This document shows, in pieces, positions 21,706-35,130 of a DNA stretch of 64,000 nt. Both the position numbers and the translations under genes were made by a program. The DNA comes from Coriaria nepalensis (Eukaryota; Streptophyta; Magnoliopsida; Cucurbitales; Coriariaceae). Location of the stretch: NCBI GenBank assembly GCA_027186245.1, contig CP114498.1:6951501-7015500 (forward strand). Reading direction: 5' to 3'. Within the stretch, counting starts at the first letter, position 1. Every line of letters starts with the position of its first letter. The notes beneath the pieces were generated by a model. That model was not told the origin of the DNA, searched no databases, and was given only the letters and a program-made list of their open reading frames with translations.

Positions 21706-24700
21706 ATGGATTCCTTATCAAATGCACCGACGTCCGAGAGTTTTTTGATGCCTCAACAGGAGGAGGAGGAGGAGGAGGTAGAAGAAGATGCAGACTTCAA
21801 TCCCTTTCTGAAGGTAACCGCTTCTTCACCTGAAGCTTCTTCAAGTTTGAGCTCTGAGATTGAAGGTTTGGATTGTGATGCTGTTGAAATCATGGAAAGA
21901 TTTTCTGATACAAGGGGAGTCAAGTCATCAAATTTGAATACTGAGTTGCAAAAGAACCTAACTACTGAATTTGAGAATGTAGAGGAGGAGGAGGAAATCG
22001 CAAGCTGTGGAACTGATGTTAATGATTTGGAAAGTAGAAATAGGAAGATGAAGATGCCGACAATGGATCTTGATAATGAGGATGATGCCGCCATTTGTAC
22101 ACGTACCAGGGCCCGCTATTCACTAGCGAGTTGCACACTAGATGAACTAGAGACTTTTCTTCAAGAAACCGATGATGAAGATGACCTTCAAAACATAGAT
22201 GATGAACAAGAGTATAGAAAATTTCTTACTGCCGTTTTACATGGTCAAGAAAATGAAAATGTTGATGAAGAAGATGAAGATAACGATGCAGACTTTGAGA
22301 TAGAACTAGAAGAGGCACTTGCACTTGAGGGCAACCTTGAAGAAGAAAGTGCAAGGGATAAAAAGCCAGAGACCAGGCAAAATAAGCGGCAAAAGAAAGC
22401 AACTACTGCCCAGTATACTACAAAAAGACGGCTTTTAGAGCAAACAAGGAGGCCGCTGTGTCCCCTTTTACCAATTTTACCAAATGGACCAGCTACTGCT
22501 GCTGCAGCAGCTTTATCAATTAATCATGGAAGAATTATGAACCCTGAGAATGCTAATGCTTCCTCAGGCTCTCAGTCTTTCTCAAAAAAGGATGCTGATT
22601 TGATAAATGGATTTACTCTCCATCAAATTAGTCAGTTGTACTGTTTGATCCATGAGCATGTGCAACTTCTTATCCAAGTATTTTCTTTATGTATATATGA
22701 TTCATCTAGGCAGCACATAGCCACCCAGGTTCAGGGATTGATCTCTCAACTGCTTCAAATGCACAACGAGGTTTTAAAAAGGAAGACTATGTCTTATCCC
22801 AGTACTTGCTTCTTCTTCCCCCCTCCGTATGTTTCTCGCCCATCATCAATACCAGATGATGAAGTCTCTGCCTCTTCTGCAATGGTTGATGGCACTTTGT
22901 GGGTGCCTTTTGTGACTAGTCCAGTACATTCTGTCCTTGATGTAGCTCCACTTAACTTAGTTAGAAGATATATGGATGATGTTTGTGGTGGTATGTGCTG
23001 TGACAAGTATTCTTTTTCTTTTTTACAGTCTTTTTTTCATATAAACTAAACAAAAACAATTTATTATTTTGATTTGAAATGATGATATCTGACAGCTGTT
23101 CAGGAGTCTAGAAGGCGATGGTTTCATATGGAGTCTAGCCCCGATGATACTCACTTGGAAAGAGAATCTCTTTTTCCCCTTCCTGGTGACCCTGGATTTA
23201 ACTGTGAATTGCCAAACAGAACCATATCCTCCAGTACCGTGGTCAGCTCCATGCCTTCATCTTCCCCCACTCAACAACTGCCTAAGAAGACATTGGCTGC
23301 TACGCTTGTTGAAAGAACCAAGAAACACTCAGTTGCCTTAGTACCAAAAGAAATTGCCAAGTTAGCACAAGGATTTATACCTTTGTTCAATCCAGCATTA
23401 TTTCCTCGCAAGCCACCCCCCGCTGCTGTGGTCAACAGAGTGCTTTTCACTGATGCAGAGGATGAGTGAGTTGCTTCTTCCTTCTGTTACTATTTTGTTC
23501 CTTGGCTTCATTTATGTATGCTTAGTTGCTATGGTAAGCTTCGAAAATTGAAGTCAATATGAATAAATTCTTATTTTCCATTGCAAGGTAAATTTTAATG
23601 ACCCAACAACACTGGCTTAATCCCAATAAACTTGATTGGAAATAGTGAACCTTTTTAGGACAATTTGTGTTCCAGATGACTTTTATTCATCATTCGTTGT
23701 CGCCTATAGCTATATGTTCTTTTCACATGACTTTGGATCTTCCTCATTTGTTTTCATGTAACTTCATCCACATCTCAGTCTACCTATTTCCTTTCACTTT
23801 GAATAACCCAACCCTGAACTTAAAATTCTCTCTCACAAATTTTCCCCCGACAAGAGCTTTTATGATATACATTATATATATATATTTCCTTAATTTGAGA
23901 TAACTTGATTCAATAGTATGCATCTGGATTCTAGTTGAAATTTTAAGTTCCTCATAAAACACATTTTTTTAACCACTTCCAGACGTTTTTCCTCCACTTC
24001 TTTGCATGACAGTGTCAATACTTCTTTTGTTAAATATATACTTTCATAGTGGTTTCTTTTTCCCTGGGGTTGGATGCAGGTTATTAGCATTAGGAATGAT
24101 GGAATATAATACAGATTGGAAAGCAATTCAGCAACGTTTTCTTCCATGTAAATCTAAGCATCAGGTAACCCATGTATTGCACTATTGCTTGGATTGCATT
24201 CTAAGTTTTCATTGTGCTATTTATGTATCATTGGTTGGAGGTGTATTTTGGTGGATTAATTGCAATTTTTTGGGTGATTTCCAAATTAATTACAATTTTA
24301 GTCACTTTAACTCTCAGTTTTCTCAATGAAGTTATGACATCGATATGTAATTTGGACTCAGTAGCACAGTATAGTGTTTATTGTTTGACCTTTCTTTTTC
24401 CTTTTTTCTGACTTGCTGAATTCTGTTACAGATTTTTGTTAGGCGGAAAAATCGTTGCTCCTCTAAAGCAGCTGATAATCCCATTAAGGTATATAAGACT
24501 CAAATGTGTTTAAAAGTCAATCATATAGTCCTTTGTTCTCCCTTGTGTTGGTTGTATGGGTGGCTCCAAGGATTCCGCCAGTTGAATCCAGACCCCTAAC
24601 TGGTGGTGAGCTCTTCGAGTTTGGTTTACTTGAGTTATTGGGTTGGCTTCTCAGCATGCTGCATAAAAATGTTTGACATCATGCAAATTTTATATTTTGT

Positions 24701-26704
24701 GAATTATTCGTCATTTGTGACTGTACTTGTGGCTCTCAGTTAATTTGATCGTTGTGTTGATAGACAGCCACACCCTACAGTGGTAGAATAACATTGTACG
24801 TCATGTGGGCGGGCATGTACTTATATAATTAATTAGCAGAAAGTTAATATTTATATTTCTTGCATTTAGGCTGTGCGGAGGATGAAAACATGTCCATTGA
24901 CTCTGGAAGAGATGGCATGCATTCAGGAGGTAAGTCTTACCATAAGTTCTTCGGAGATCAATTTTGTTAAAGCATATTTTGAATAGACTGACAGATGCGT
25001 CATTTATCATATGACCTAATTATTTCAGGGACTTAATGTCTATAAGTCTGATTGGATGGCTATATGGAAATTCTTCGTCCCGCATAGAGATCCATCATTA
25101 TTACCCCGACAGTGGCGCATTGCCCTTGGAACCCAAAGGTCATATAAGCAAGATCCAGAAAAGAAGGAGAAGCGACGGTTGTATGAATCAGAACGAAGAA
25201 AACGGAAAGCTGATAATCTGCCCAGTTGGCAGTATGCATCTGAAAGAAAGGTATTTATCCTTGGAGTTGGAGAGCATATAATAAATACTTTGAGAGGATC
25301 CACTGATCCAGATTCAAATACATTAGGGCCAACTAGAAATATAATTGTTTTTGTCTGTGTATAAGATACATGCTACTAGCACACCACACTGAGTTTGAAT
25401 GATCCAAAGGGTGGGCCTGGGCGCCTTGCTCACATTTGGTTGGCTTACACATTGGGATTGAGAATTAGTTTCGTAAACGTTGATTCGTACTTTTAAATTG
25501 TCAACAGGAACATGATTCTCAAATTCCTGATGGGCCAAATAGTGCTGAGGACATGTGCATGGATAATGCTAGTAATGCTAATTATGTACACGAGTCCATG
25601 GCAGGTTGGAGACCAGGTGTCTCTAATGATATTCCTGGCTTCAATCTACTAGCAGCAAAGCACCCTGATGATAGACAGACTGAAAGGAGTTCTCATGGAG
25701 AATCTCAACCACAGACTGGCAACATTTACCAGTCTTTATCTGCATCAAAATATTCCCAGCATCTCTTGATTGGTTCTACTCCTACTCGTGGAAATAATTC
25801 AGCTTCAGGTGGTCCCAGATCTTCACCCTACTACCGACCATACAGGGGTCGGAGAGCTAATAATAGTGCACACTGGGTGAAACTAGCCCCAGACCTACCA
25901 CCTGTGAATCTCCCGCCCTCTGTTCGTATAGTCTCCCAGCAGCCTTACAAAGGAGCTCTTCATGGAGCACCCTCCAATGCTTTTGGTGCCAAATTCAACC
26001 GCTGCAGTGTATTAAAAGAGGCAAATGAAAGTTCTTCACTGAAGAACAATATTACAAAATTGCATTCAGAAAGATCTCGATCTAACAAGGATAAACATGC
26101 TGAGGAAGAAAGTGGTGCTCATGCTGAACTTGATATGCATCCTTTACTGTTCAAGGCCTCTGAAGATGGACAATCACCCTATTACCCATCAAACTGCTAC
26201 CCTAATAGTTCATTTACTTACTGTTCAGGAAATCAGCCTCAGTTAAATCTAAGTCTCCTTCATAATCCTCACCCAGAATTCTCTATCGATTGCTATAACA
26301 GATTGTCAAAGGCAAAGGAATCCGATTCAACATCTTGTGCTATTGACTTCCATCCTCTTCTGCAAAGGACTGAAGATACGAATAATGAATCAGCAAAGGC
26401 ATTTTCAGATGAACGTCTATCTAGTGCTAATGAGAAAGCCAATGATTTGGATCTGGAGATGCACCTTAGCTCTTTATCCCGCAAAGATACAGTTTCTGGA
26501 GATAAAGATTTAACTGTGCATCATTCTATAATACCAATTGATAAAAGTAACACATACAACACGAATGATGTGGGTGAACATTCTCATCCAGAAATAGTAA
26601 TGGAACAGGAAGAATTAAGTGACACTGATGAAGAAATTGAAGAAAATGTGGAGTTTGAGCATGAGGAAATGGCTGATTCAGAAGGAGATGAGCTGGAGGG
26701 CTGA
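21706..26704 (+). CDS. GON4L-like SANT/Myb nuclear protein
   Basis: Seven exons: 21706-22990, 23096-23465, 24080-24164, 24432-24488, 24871-24930, 25029-25250, 25508-26704, giving about 1091 aa. Residues 1-220 are very acidic (long Glu/Asp runs). A basic NKRQKK stretch follows, then a helical conserved region (FTLHQISQLYCLIHEHVQLL). SANT/Myb-like modules start near 553 (LLALGMMEYNTDWKAIQQRF) and near 609 (LTLEEMACIQEGL, then YKSDWMAIWKFFVPHRDPS). A basic region and a Ser-rich tail with a last acidic stretch follow. Plant homologs resemble animal GON4L/YARP, nuclear transcriptional co-repressors. The frame stops at TGA 26702-26704; homologs I recall run further, so the tail may be shortened here or spliced differently. 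Confidence 0.85.
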
Positions 26705-27764
26705 GAAGTAATTGCCGAGGTGCAAACCAATGTGACCTATCTCTTCCATTCTGCTTAATACTTAGTTGCTTTACAGTTATTGAATGCTTGCTGAGGTGCA
26801 ATTTGTCTCATTTTGCAATGGGGCATGCCTTACACACTGAAATAGTGAAATATTCCATTTTATACATGGTAGAACGGGTTGGTGTAGAGGTCTTCGATTT
26901 GATTAGTTTCCCACAGTTGATAATTTGTTAATAGTTACGAGAGAAAACCCTCTACCCTTTTGGCCAACTGAGATCTCTCTACTGTTTTTGATTTTCTAAT
27001 AGCATCTCCTCTCTACTGTTTTAGACCTAAATGTTTCTCTGTTTTAAATCTTTTTTGCCTTTATCTTTGATCATGCTGTACTTGGATTTTTCATGAACAA
27101 TTGGATAATCTCTTTCCTTCAGGTAATATTACCTTCTTTTTTCACCTCAAAAGTAGAAATTTATTGTTCTTCCCGTTTAGTTTTGCACTACTTAGTAACC
27201 TATCACCAAAGCACCGAATCAATGAATGTGATAGTGTTAATAATTGATAAAAGAATCAAGTATTATGCAAGCTGCTTTTTTATGCAATAGTCCTCTTATT
27301 TTCCATAAATTGGCTGTCAGATTGTATGAGGTCCCTCCAGTCTTGTAAATATGGTCGCCTATATCATATATTTTCATTCATGCCTGGTTATTCCTTGAGA
27401 AGCTATTATCTACCAAGATGCTGTAATATTGACCATGTTGGTTTCATCTTTGTAGGAGGATGGAAACATAGAATTGGAAGAAGATCCAGATTCTGACGAG
27501 AACAATTGTGGAAGGGAGATAACTCCAGGAACCCTAGTTGGGGCTGTCCGGTCATGGGAAGGATGATGTAAGTAGTTGCTCTTTCATGTTAAGCTTGGAT
27601 AATTTGTACATGATCGGTTATCTGCTCTCGAAATAACTCAAGCACAAGAAGCATACAGTTGGTGATGATTTCTCATCCTAGTAGATTGTCAGAAGACAAA
27701 GGATCCAACTTCTTTCTATTTCAAAAGGTGTGCAGTGCAGCGCACCAAATGCATGTCAAGCTAA
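26705..27764 (+). other. 3' flank of the GON4L-like gene with a possible alternative last exon
   Basis: After ttgtag at about 27455 an open stretch to the stop near 27566 encodes an acidic tail-like peptide (beginning EDGNIELEEDPDSDENN). A donor-like gtaatt lies just after the 26704 stop, so this may be a spliced 3' UTR exon or the end of a longer isoform. No donor that keeps frame was found, so I do not join it. Confidence 0.4.
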
Positions 27765-28248
27765 TGTGAGGATCATAAGTTCCAGTATAAAATGTTTGCA
27801 TTTTGATAACGGAGAGGAGTTGCTTTCGAAAGCCAAACAGCTTGGTGATGTGGACAGTACAAGAGGAGTTACAGTGTAGAGGAGTGGTGATGCGGACATG
27901 CCATAACAGCTTGGCCTGGGCCCCCTTGCATTTCCAATTCTGAGTAAACTCAGAAAGCAGGAATGCAGAACTAAGCAGAATTTCAACTTGGGATGCCCTC
28001 GAGAAAGTTCCAGTATAAAATGTGAGGATCTTAAGTTCCAGTATAAAATGTTTGCATTTTGATAACAGCAAAACAGCTTGGTGATGTGGACAGTACAAGA
28101 GGAGTTACAGTGTAGAGGAGTGGTGATGTGGACATGCCATAACAGCTTGGCCTGGGCCCCCTTGCATTTCCAATTCTGAGTAAACTCAGGAAGCAGGAAT
28201 GCAGACCGAAGCAGAATTTCAACTTGGGATCCCCTCGAGAAAGTCCCA
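27765..28248. repeat. Tandem duplication of about 0.25 kb
   Basis: The units 27765-28010 and 28021-28248 are nearly identical: both start tgtgaggatc(a/t)taagttcc and end ccctcgagaaagt(t/c)cc. The first copy has about 22 extra bases (gagaggagttgctttcgaaag region) that the second lacks. The high identity indicates a recent event. Open frames on the minus strand here are long only because of the repeat; no protein family is recognisable. Confidence 0.9.
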
Positions 28249-28525
28249 GCAAGTGAGTAAAGCAAAGGGGGTGGCATCATGCTCGTTTGAAGAGTATAAA
28301 TCCACCAAAAAGGAGGGTGGGGCGCGCTAATATCAATTCATAGGAAGGTCTGTAATTAATTAACTTCAACTGAGTAAGTTTTCTGGTCAGAATTGAAATT
28401 TAAGAGAATCATTTAAGTTGCCATAGCAGTGTGTTATGCTCTTTTTTTTGTGGTGACAGAATATTTCATTTTAGCAACTCAATGACTAGAAATGTGATCT
28501 CCCAGACTGTAAGGTGTACATCAGA
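28249..28525. other. Spacer
   Basis: No feature was recognised. Confidence 0.35.
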
Positions 28526-28560
28526 GTCGGATAGGGTATCCGGCCGATATCCTATCCGAC
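28526..28560. repeat. 35-base near-perfect palindrome
   Basis: GTCGGATAGG at the left reads as CCTATCCGAC at the right, around a GC-rich centre (TATCCGGCCGATA), with a single mismatched pair. It would form a strong hairpin. Confidence 0.85.
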
Positions 28561-28969
28561 TTTATATTATTAAAAAAAGAAAAAATTCATTAGGTTTAAA
28601 CCGTAGAAGGATTAAGGCTGCCAATTTCCTCATTTAAGATTCATTCATTAGGTTTGTAATCATATGAATTTTGTAATCCATTACTTCCATTCTCACGCAC
28701 CACTCTCTTCAATGGAAACCGTGATTCTTAAATCTGGGCGATCCAATATGCTAAATCTTTCTATGCAGAATACATATACATATATATATCGATAATTATT
28801 GAATTCCATTATAAATGGTACCATTCATAAATATCATAAATTCATTGTCTTACCATTTCCTTTATTATTATTATTATTTTTTCAAATTGGGAAGTTATTT
28901 CATACACTCTTAAGACTTTGGTGATGGGGAATTAATTTGAGAGAGAGCGATACAATTCATTATGTTATT

Positions 28970-29480
28970 ATATTCCATTATAACTTTACATACAGATATA
29001 TATATATATATGTATATGATAGGAAACTAAATTTGTATTCCCGTTTTACTACCGGTATCTCGGGATCAGGACCGGAAACATCCATTCTTGGTACGGAATT
29101 GAGATTCTTGGTAATTTTCAAGTAATTAATTAATTATTATAATAATAAAATTTAAATTTATAATTCATATAATAATCATAATTTACAAATATTACTTACA
29201 AAATAACAAATTAATAACAAAAATTTATATAAATTTCATTAATAAAATTAATTAAACACTTATAATTAAAAAAATAAATTTATTAATTTTTATTTATAAA
29301 TTTGCTCAGGATTAGGACCATTTTTTATCTTGTTCCCATTCCTGATCCGTAGTCTTGGTACTAGTACCGGGACAAGACCATTATTTTTATTCCCATTAAT
29401 TTTTGGGATAGAAACCGGGACAATATCAGAATTCCCATTGGGAGTAGGAAAAACCCACCCCACCCCTAAAATATTTTTCT
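28970..29480. repeat. Possible hAT-like MITE debris
   Basis: The sequence carries repeated ccggta / accggg / gggac motifs. Its right end reads, on the minus strand, attttaggggtggggtgggt, resembling the ggggtggg ends of many plant hAT-type MITEs. The left boundary is unclear. Confidence 0.35.
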
Positions 29481-29582
29481 AAATTTCCTCAACTACCAAA
29501 CAATCATTGAATTTAGCCACAAATTTCTTCTCTCACTCACATTCATTAACCTATCCCGTAAATACGGGACAGGTTGGGTCCT

Positions 29583-29738
29583 AAATTTACTATTAAAGAT
29601 ATATCTATACAACCATAATCCTATTATTTATGTATAGAATCATCTCTTGTATTAATCAATAAATTTACTATTAAAGATATATCTATACAACCATAATCCT
29701 ATTATATATGTATAGAATCATCTCTTGTATTAATCAAA
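29583..29738. repeat. Two tandem copies of a 78-base unit
   Basis: Both copies begin aaatttactattaaagata and end cttgtattaatcaa, differing by about one base (attattta/attatata). They sit inside what looks like a copia LTR. Confidence 0.9.
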
Positions 29739-30476
29739 ATCTTTTCTATTTGATTCTAAGGTGTTAACCCCTTGTACATGCATATATACTTTTGTTCACA
29801 TAATGTAATAATCTATAGCTTATTCAATTAATTATAATTCTCTTATATGGTATCCGATGGAATTGATGTTGCTGCACTTGTTGCCATTGCCGTCGCGCCA
29901 CAACCCCTCCTCTCCAGCCCATTCGTTGGCCCCACCAGTATTCCCCTAGTTGCGATTAATGCCCATCAAAAGTTACCCCTACGACTTATGACAAGCAACT
30001 TCCCTTCGTGGTGTGTACAAGTTGAATCATTGCTTCTTGGTTATGATCTCCCTAGGTACCTTAACGGTTTGTTCCTATGGTATCTTGCTTGCATCTTTAG
30101 GTAATTTCATTCATTGCTTGCTCCTTCTCTCGATAATTTTTGGCTCTATCAGTTTTCCTTCAATCCATCAAGGCCAAAGTCGATGAAATTGCTCTTATCG
30201 ACACCCCCTTTTTGGATGATGATATTACTCTCTATGTTCTTAATGGTCTGGCGCCACATATAGAGAGATAGATGCTCCTATTTAGGCCCATGAGTCTACT
30301 CTTAAGTTTGAAGAACTTCATGACCTTTTTGTCGCTCATGAAGCTTGCCTTAAATAGTTGGATTTGACCAATGCCACCCTTATTTTCATAGCAAACGTTG
30401 CTGCCCGTCACTCGTCCTTCGGCCATTCTTATCCGCTGTCCAACATGGCTAACTGTGGGTCCCAATTTCTCTAATT
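29583..30476 (+). mobile_element. Copia retrotransposon 5' remnant (LTR end, PBS, gag)
   Basis: An LTR-like AT-rich end is followed at 29848 by tggtatccgatg, a degraded initiator-tRNA-Met primer-binding site. An open frame from 29847 gives a copia gag (UBN2) start with KLPLRLMTSNFPSW followed by VESLLLGYDL. Further gag pieces (LKFEELHDLFVAHEACLK near 30307-30360) lie in a frame with stops. The element is cut at about 30.48 kb and dead. Confidence 0.7.
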
Positions 30477-30639
30477 AATATTTAGAATGAAAGGACTCTA
30501 CAAAGGCCTATTTCATGGTAATGATGGAAACAACTCATCTCTCCATAGTGAAGGATTGATAATCCTTATGACTAACCCACATGTTTTGAAACTAAAAACC
30601 AATTGTAGTTGTAGGTAACTTCTTGACTTCAATGAGAAT

Positions 30640-31320
30640 AGGCAAATGATCTAAACTAGTTATGTTTAGGTGCCTAACTTAGAAATGAGGAATAAAGTCC
30701 CACAGTTGGCACTAAGAAGCACCCTATCAATCCTACTCTTAAGTTCTAGCCCTAATCCCCATACCATTACACCAAATAAATGTTGAACCACTATAACCAA
30801 CATCCATAAGATTACAAGCTTGTTGAGAAGCCTGAATATTAATCATAGAATTAAAATTTGCACTTTGACCCCTCTCTCTAAAGGATCTAACACTACATTG
30901 AAATCTCCAATAACAATCCGAGGGAAAGAAGCCAAATATTGAGAACATCAAATCGAATTCTCCCATAAGCTAAATCTATCTTGCCTTGTGTGAAGACCAT
31001 AGACAGTAATCCAAATAAAATTATTTCTAACTGCTGGATGGGAAACATTATGAACCATATACTACTCATTGTTCTTGATAATCTAAATTTTAACATCTGA
31101 TTGTCAAAAGCTCTAAAGTTTAATTGAGAAGTTTGCAAAATAATTAGTACAACCAATAGTATTGGCAACCTCTGAAATTCTTGAAGCATCTATTAAAGGC
31201 TCTGCAATACTAATGTACTCTACTTTATGTAACCTTAATATCTTTTTCATTTTTATGAAAAAAGGGTTCTTGTATTCGAGAAAAAGAGTATTAATCAACA
31301 GAAACACCCTTATTTTTTAA
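30640..31320 (-). mobile_element. L1-type LINE fragment (endonuclease region)
   Basis: Minus-strand frames contain a degraded endonuclease-like block, including DVGYSGSTFIWCNG followed by RART, typical of plant L1 endonuclease/phosphatase-fold ORF2 proteins. Frames change at least twice. No reverse-transcriptase part is present. Confidence 0.6.
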
Positions 31321-33391
31321 AGTTTGAGGTTAACTTTGGGTATGAGCTTGATGTTTTGTCTAAGGCGACCCATTCTAAGAATTTGTTGAATGGAGTTCTC
31401 AAATAGTTGACCTTACCTACCAGATAAAATATCTATAGATATTTATAATGTATTAAGATCATGAGATAAGCCTCAACATCTGAATCATTAGTAAAATGTC
31501 ATTTTCTATAATAACCGGTAGATCTGAACTATGACGGATCACAAGTAATTTTAGATATTGTTTTAGGCATGTTAGACTATATACCCTAATATTCAGTTTT
31601 GTATTTATATAACAAGATAAATTAAATTGTTCTTACTTAAACTTAAAGAAGAAAAAAAAGATCAAGAACACAGATTTATAGTGATTCACCCTCAAGATCT
31701 CAATTTGATCAAGAAGACCACATCCACTTCTAGCTCCAACAAACTGTTGAATCTCTATGCACTATTTTAGATCTGATTACCACCCTCTAATCACAGATTC
31801 ACACTCTCACATATAATACATAGATCTAGATACAATAATCCAAAAAGCTTCACTACTGATCAGATAAACACATAACAAGAAGATTCATACCTCTTAGATT
31901 ATATAGATCATATGAAGCATATACCAAAGGATCAAACCATTCAAACCTTATGAATGAACTAGATCATGCAGTGACAGGCACAGTATATAAACACCAGAAT
32001 CAATATCGCACATTGAGAGAGTATCAGAGGCAACCAATTTGCAAACCCTAAAATATGCTGAGTTACCACAAGAACAAGAATTTAAGTATCACAAATAGAA
32101 GGCTGAGATTGGATAAAAGTTTTTAATCCAACGGTCTAGAGTTGCTTCAGTAATGTTAGGCCGGCTCAATAGAGGCTTCAACCATTTTATGGTGTTTCAT
32201 TAAACATCACATTTATACTTATTATGACTTTAACTCCTAGTGTACTTTATCCCAGAGTCTATATCCTTTTGTACCATCCTGATAATCTAATAATACAAAA
32301 TTATTTGACTTAGGGTCCAATTTGCTTTCTATTTTTTTGTGAATATGCTGCACATCCGAATATTATCAGATGTTCTATGTTTGGTAATCTACCAGACCAT
32401 ATTTCCTTAGGACATTTTAAGTTTATAGCAATATATGGTGTTCTATTTATCAAGTATGGTGCATTTTTAGCTGTCTCTCCCTAGAAAAACTTATTTAATC
32501 CTGAAGTAATAAGTATGCATCTTACTCTATCTAATAGAGTTCTATTCATGTGTTCAGCTATACCATTTTTATGTGGGGTATATGCTACAGTTCTATGTCT
32601 TAAAATGCCATACTTAGAACAATAGTTATCAAAAACATAATTACAAAATTTCAGACCATTATATGTTCTTAAACCCTTTACCTTTTTGTTAGTTTGATTT
32701 TCTACAAGTGTTTTCCAAGCAATAAACTTATCAAAATGTTTCATATTTAGACTAAAGTAGGAATATACATGTTTTTATACTATAGTAACTAATTATAGAC
32801 ACAAAATATTTATTTTCGCCATGAAATGGTACCTTTTTAGGCCCCCATAAGTTTGCATGAATATATTCCTAACAATTTTTTGCTTATATTCCTTTACCAA
32901 AGCTAAGTTTATGTTGCTTTCCTAGGATATAGTTTTCACAGAAATCAAATGTAGAAATTTTATCCCTACCTAACGGGTCATTTCTAGATAAAATTTGTAA
33001 GCCCCTTTGACTAACATATGCTAGTCTCAACTACTATAATTTTGTTTTATCAGATTCAGAGACAAGTGCATTATTAGTCAATGCAGAAAAGTAGTAACCA
33101 AACAACACATAGAGACCATTCTTTTTACTTCCTTTTAGAATAGTTTTAATTCCTTTGTTAATTATTAGAGTTCATTTTTCTACTTTATAGGTGCATCATA
33201 ACTTATCTAGAGTTCCTAAAGAGATTATATTTCTTTTTAAATTAGGTATATACCTAACTCTGGTTAACATAATAATTTCACCACTTTGTAACTTAAGGGT
33301 AATGTTGCCTATCCCTAAGATGTTTAATTTTTGGTTATTTCCCATATATATTGTTTCTTTAAAATCTATGAACCATTCTTTATTTGGACTC

Positions 33392-33455
33392 ATATGAAAT
33401 AAACAACCTAAGTCTATTACCCATTCATATGAAATAAACAACCTAAGTCTATTAC
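33392..33455. repeat. 33-base tandem duplication in the copia protease region
   Basis: tcatatgaaataaacaacct through acccat occurs twice in a row. Confidence 0.85.
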
Positions 33456-34579
33456 CCATTCATTTATGGTTATACACTTTGACACATTTAAGACTTCAGA
33501 ATAGTAAGATGATTCTTGAATTATATATCCCTTTATACTACACTAATTTAGTTTTTTTTAAGGCATAGTAGTTCTTTTTCACATGACCTACTTTACCACA
33601 GTGATAGCATTTCTTAGGTTCCACGTTTCCTTTCCTTTTATCGTGAGTTTTCCCTTTTTGTTTCTTATTACTAAAAGGGTTATGTGATTCTTTCTTTTCA
33701 GTCTTAGTTTTTACGAACAAACTTGAACTAGTTCTCTTACTCATATTATTAAGTCCATTGTAAGAGTGATTCCAATATATTTAAGAGAATCCTTAACTTT
33801 TCTATAATCTTCACTTTAGGATTTCATAAGTATTATGGCTTGACTACGTTCATTTATTGCATGGGTGGTACCTTTTAATGCTAGAACCATTTTTAGAAAC
33901 TCATCTAGATTATTATCTATATTCTTAGAGGGATCGATTTTCCAAGAAAATAATTCACCTTTCAGATATGCAATATTAGGTGCAGATTTAACAGCAAATA
34001 TAGTTTCGAGTTTACCTCACAAGGCTGTTGTAGTCTCAACATCATCTACCTTTCTGAAGACGCTGTCAGATAGATTCAATACCATTAGATTGTATGCATT
34101 CTCGTCTATCTGAATCTTTTTGGTAAGATCAGCGACATGCCATTTTGTTTCATCCTTTTCCAGTGCCACTAATAGTTTGTTCTGAGATAACATGGCACGT
34201 ATTTTCTTCTTCCATGTCCCAAAGTCAATATTTCTATCATATTGAGGGATCTCCATTTGAACTGTATTTATATCACTCATCGTGTTTTGATTTATGAAGA
34301 CACTCACTCACAATTAGTGTTTGCAACTCAAGACACATAATTATGCAAATTCAAAAAATGTAAGATACCCTAATTTTATTGTTCTCCAAATCAAAAAACA
34401 AATACATAAAGAAGAATTTAAGTATACAATTATTTCACAGACCTTTTTGCAATGTGTAATTTGAGCAAGAGTATGATACATTATCACAAGGTTCATATAA
34501 CATAAAGAACATGCTCTGATACCACAATTAGACTATATACCCTAATATTTAATTTTATATTCATATAACACGATTAATA

Positions 34580-35130
34580 AAAACGTTCTTACTTAAACTG
34601 AAAGAAGAAAGAAATCAAGAACATAGATTTATAGTGGTTCACCTTCAAGATCTCAATCGTATCAAGAAGGCTACATCCACTTCATGCTCCAATAAATTAT
34701 TGAATCTCTATGTACTATTTCAGATTCGATTATAACCCTCTAGTCATAGATTCACACTCTCATACACAATACATAGATCTAGATATAGTAATCCTAAAAC
34801 CTTCACCATAGATCAGATAAACACATAACAAGAATATTCCTACCTCTTAGATTATATAGAAAATGAAAGAAGAAAGAAATCAAGAACACAGATTTATAGT
34901 GGTTCACCCTCAAGATCTCAATCAGATTAAGAAGGCTACATCCACTTCAAGCTCCAACAAACTGTTGAATCTCTATGTACTATTTCAGATTCGATAATAA
35001 CCCTCCAATCATAGATTCACACTCTCACAACAATACATAGATCTAGATACAGTAATCCTAAAACCTTCACCATAGATCAGATGAACACATAACAAGAAGA
35101 TTTATACCTTTTGGATTATACAGATCATAC
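34580..35130. repeat. Tandem duplication within the right LTR
   Basis: A tract starting near 34600 (gaaagaagaaagaaatcaag) recurs from about 34866, spaced about 265 bases. The left LTR has only one copy. Confidence 0.8.

Noticed and set aside
27721..28280. Overlapping minus-strand frames of up to 174 codons
   Set aside because: They arise from the tandem duplication and repeat the same peptide in different frames; no known domain and no splice or start context.
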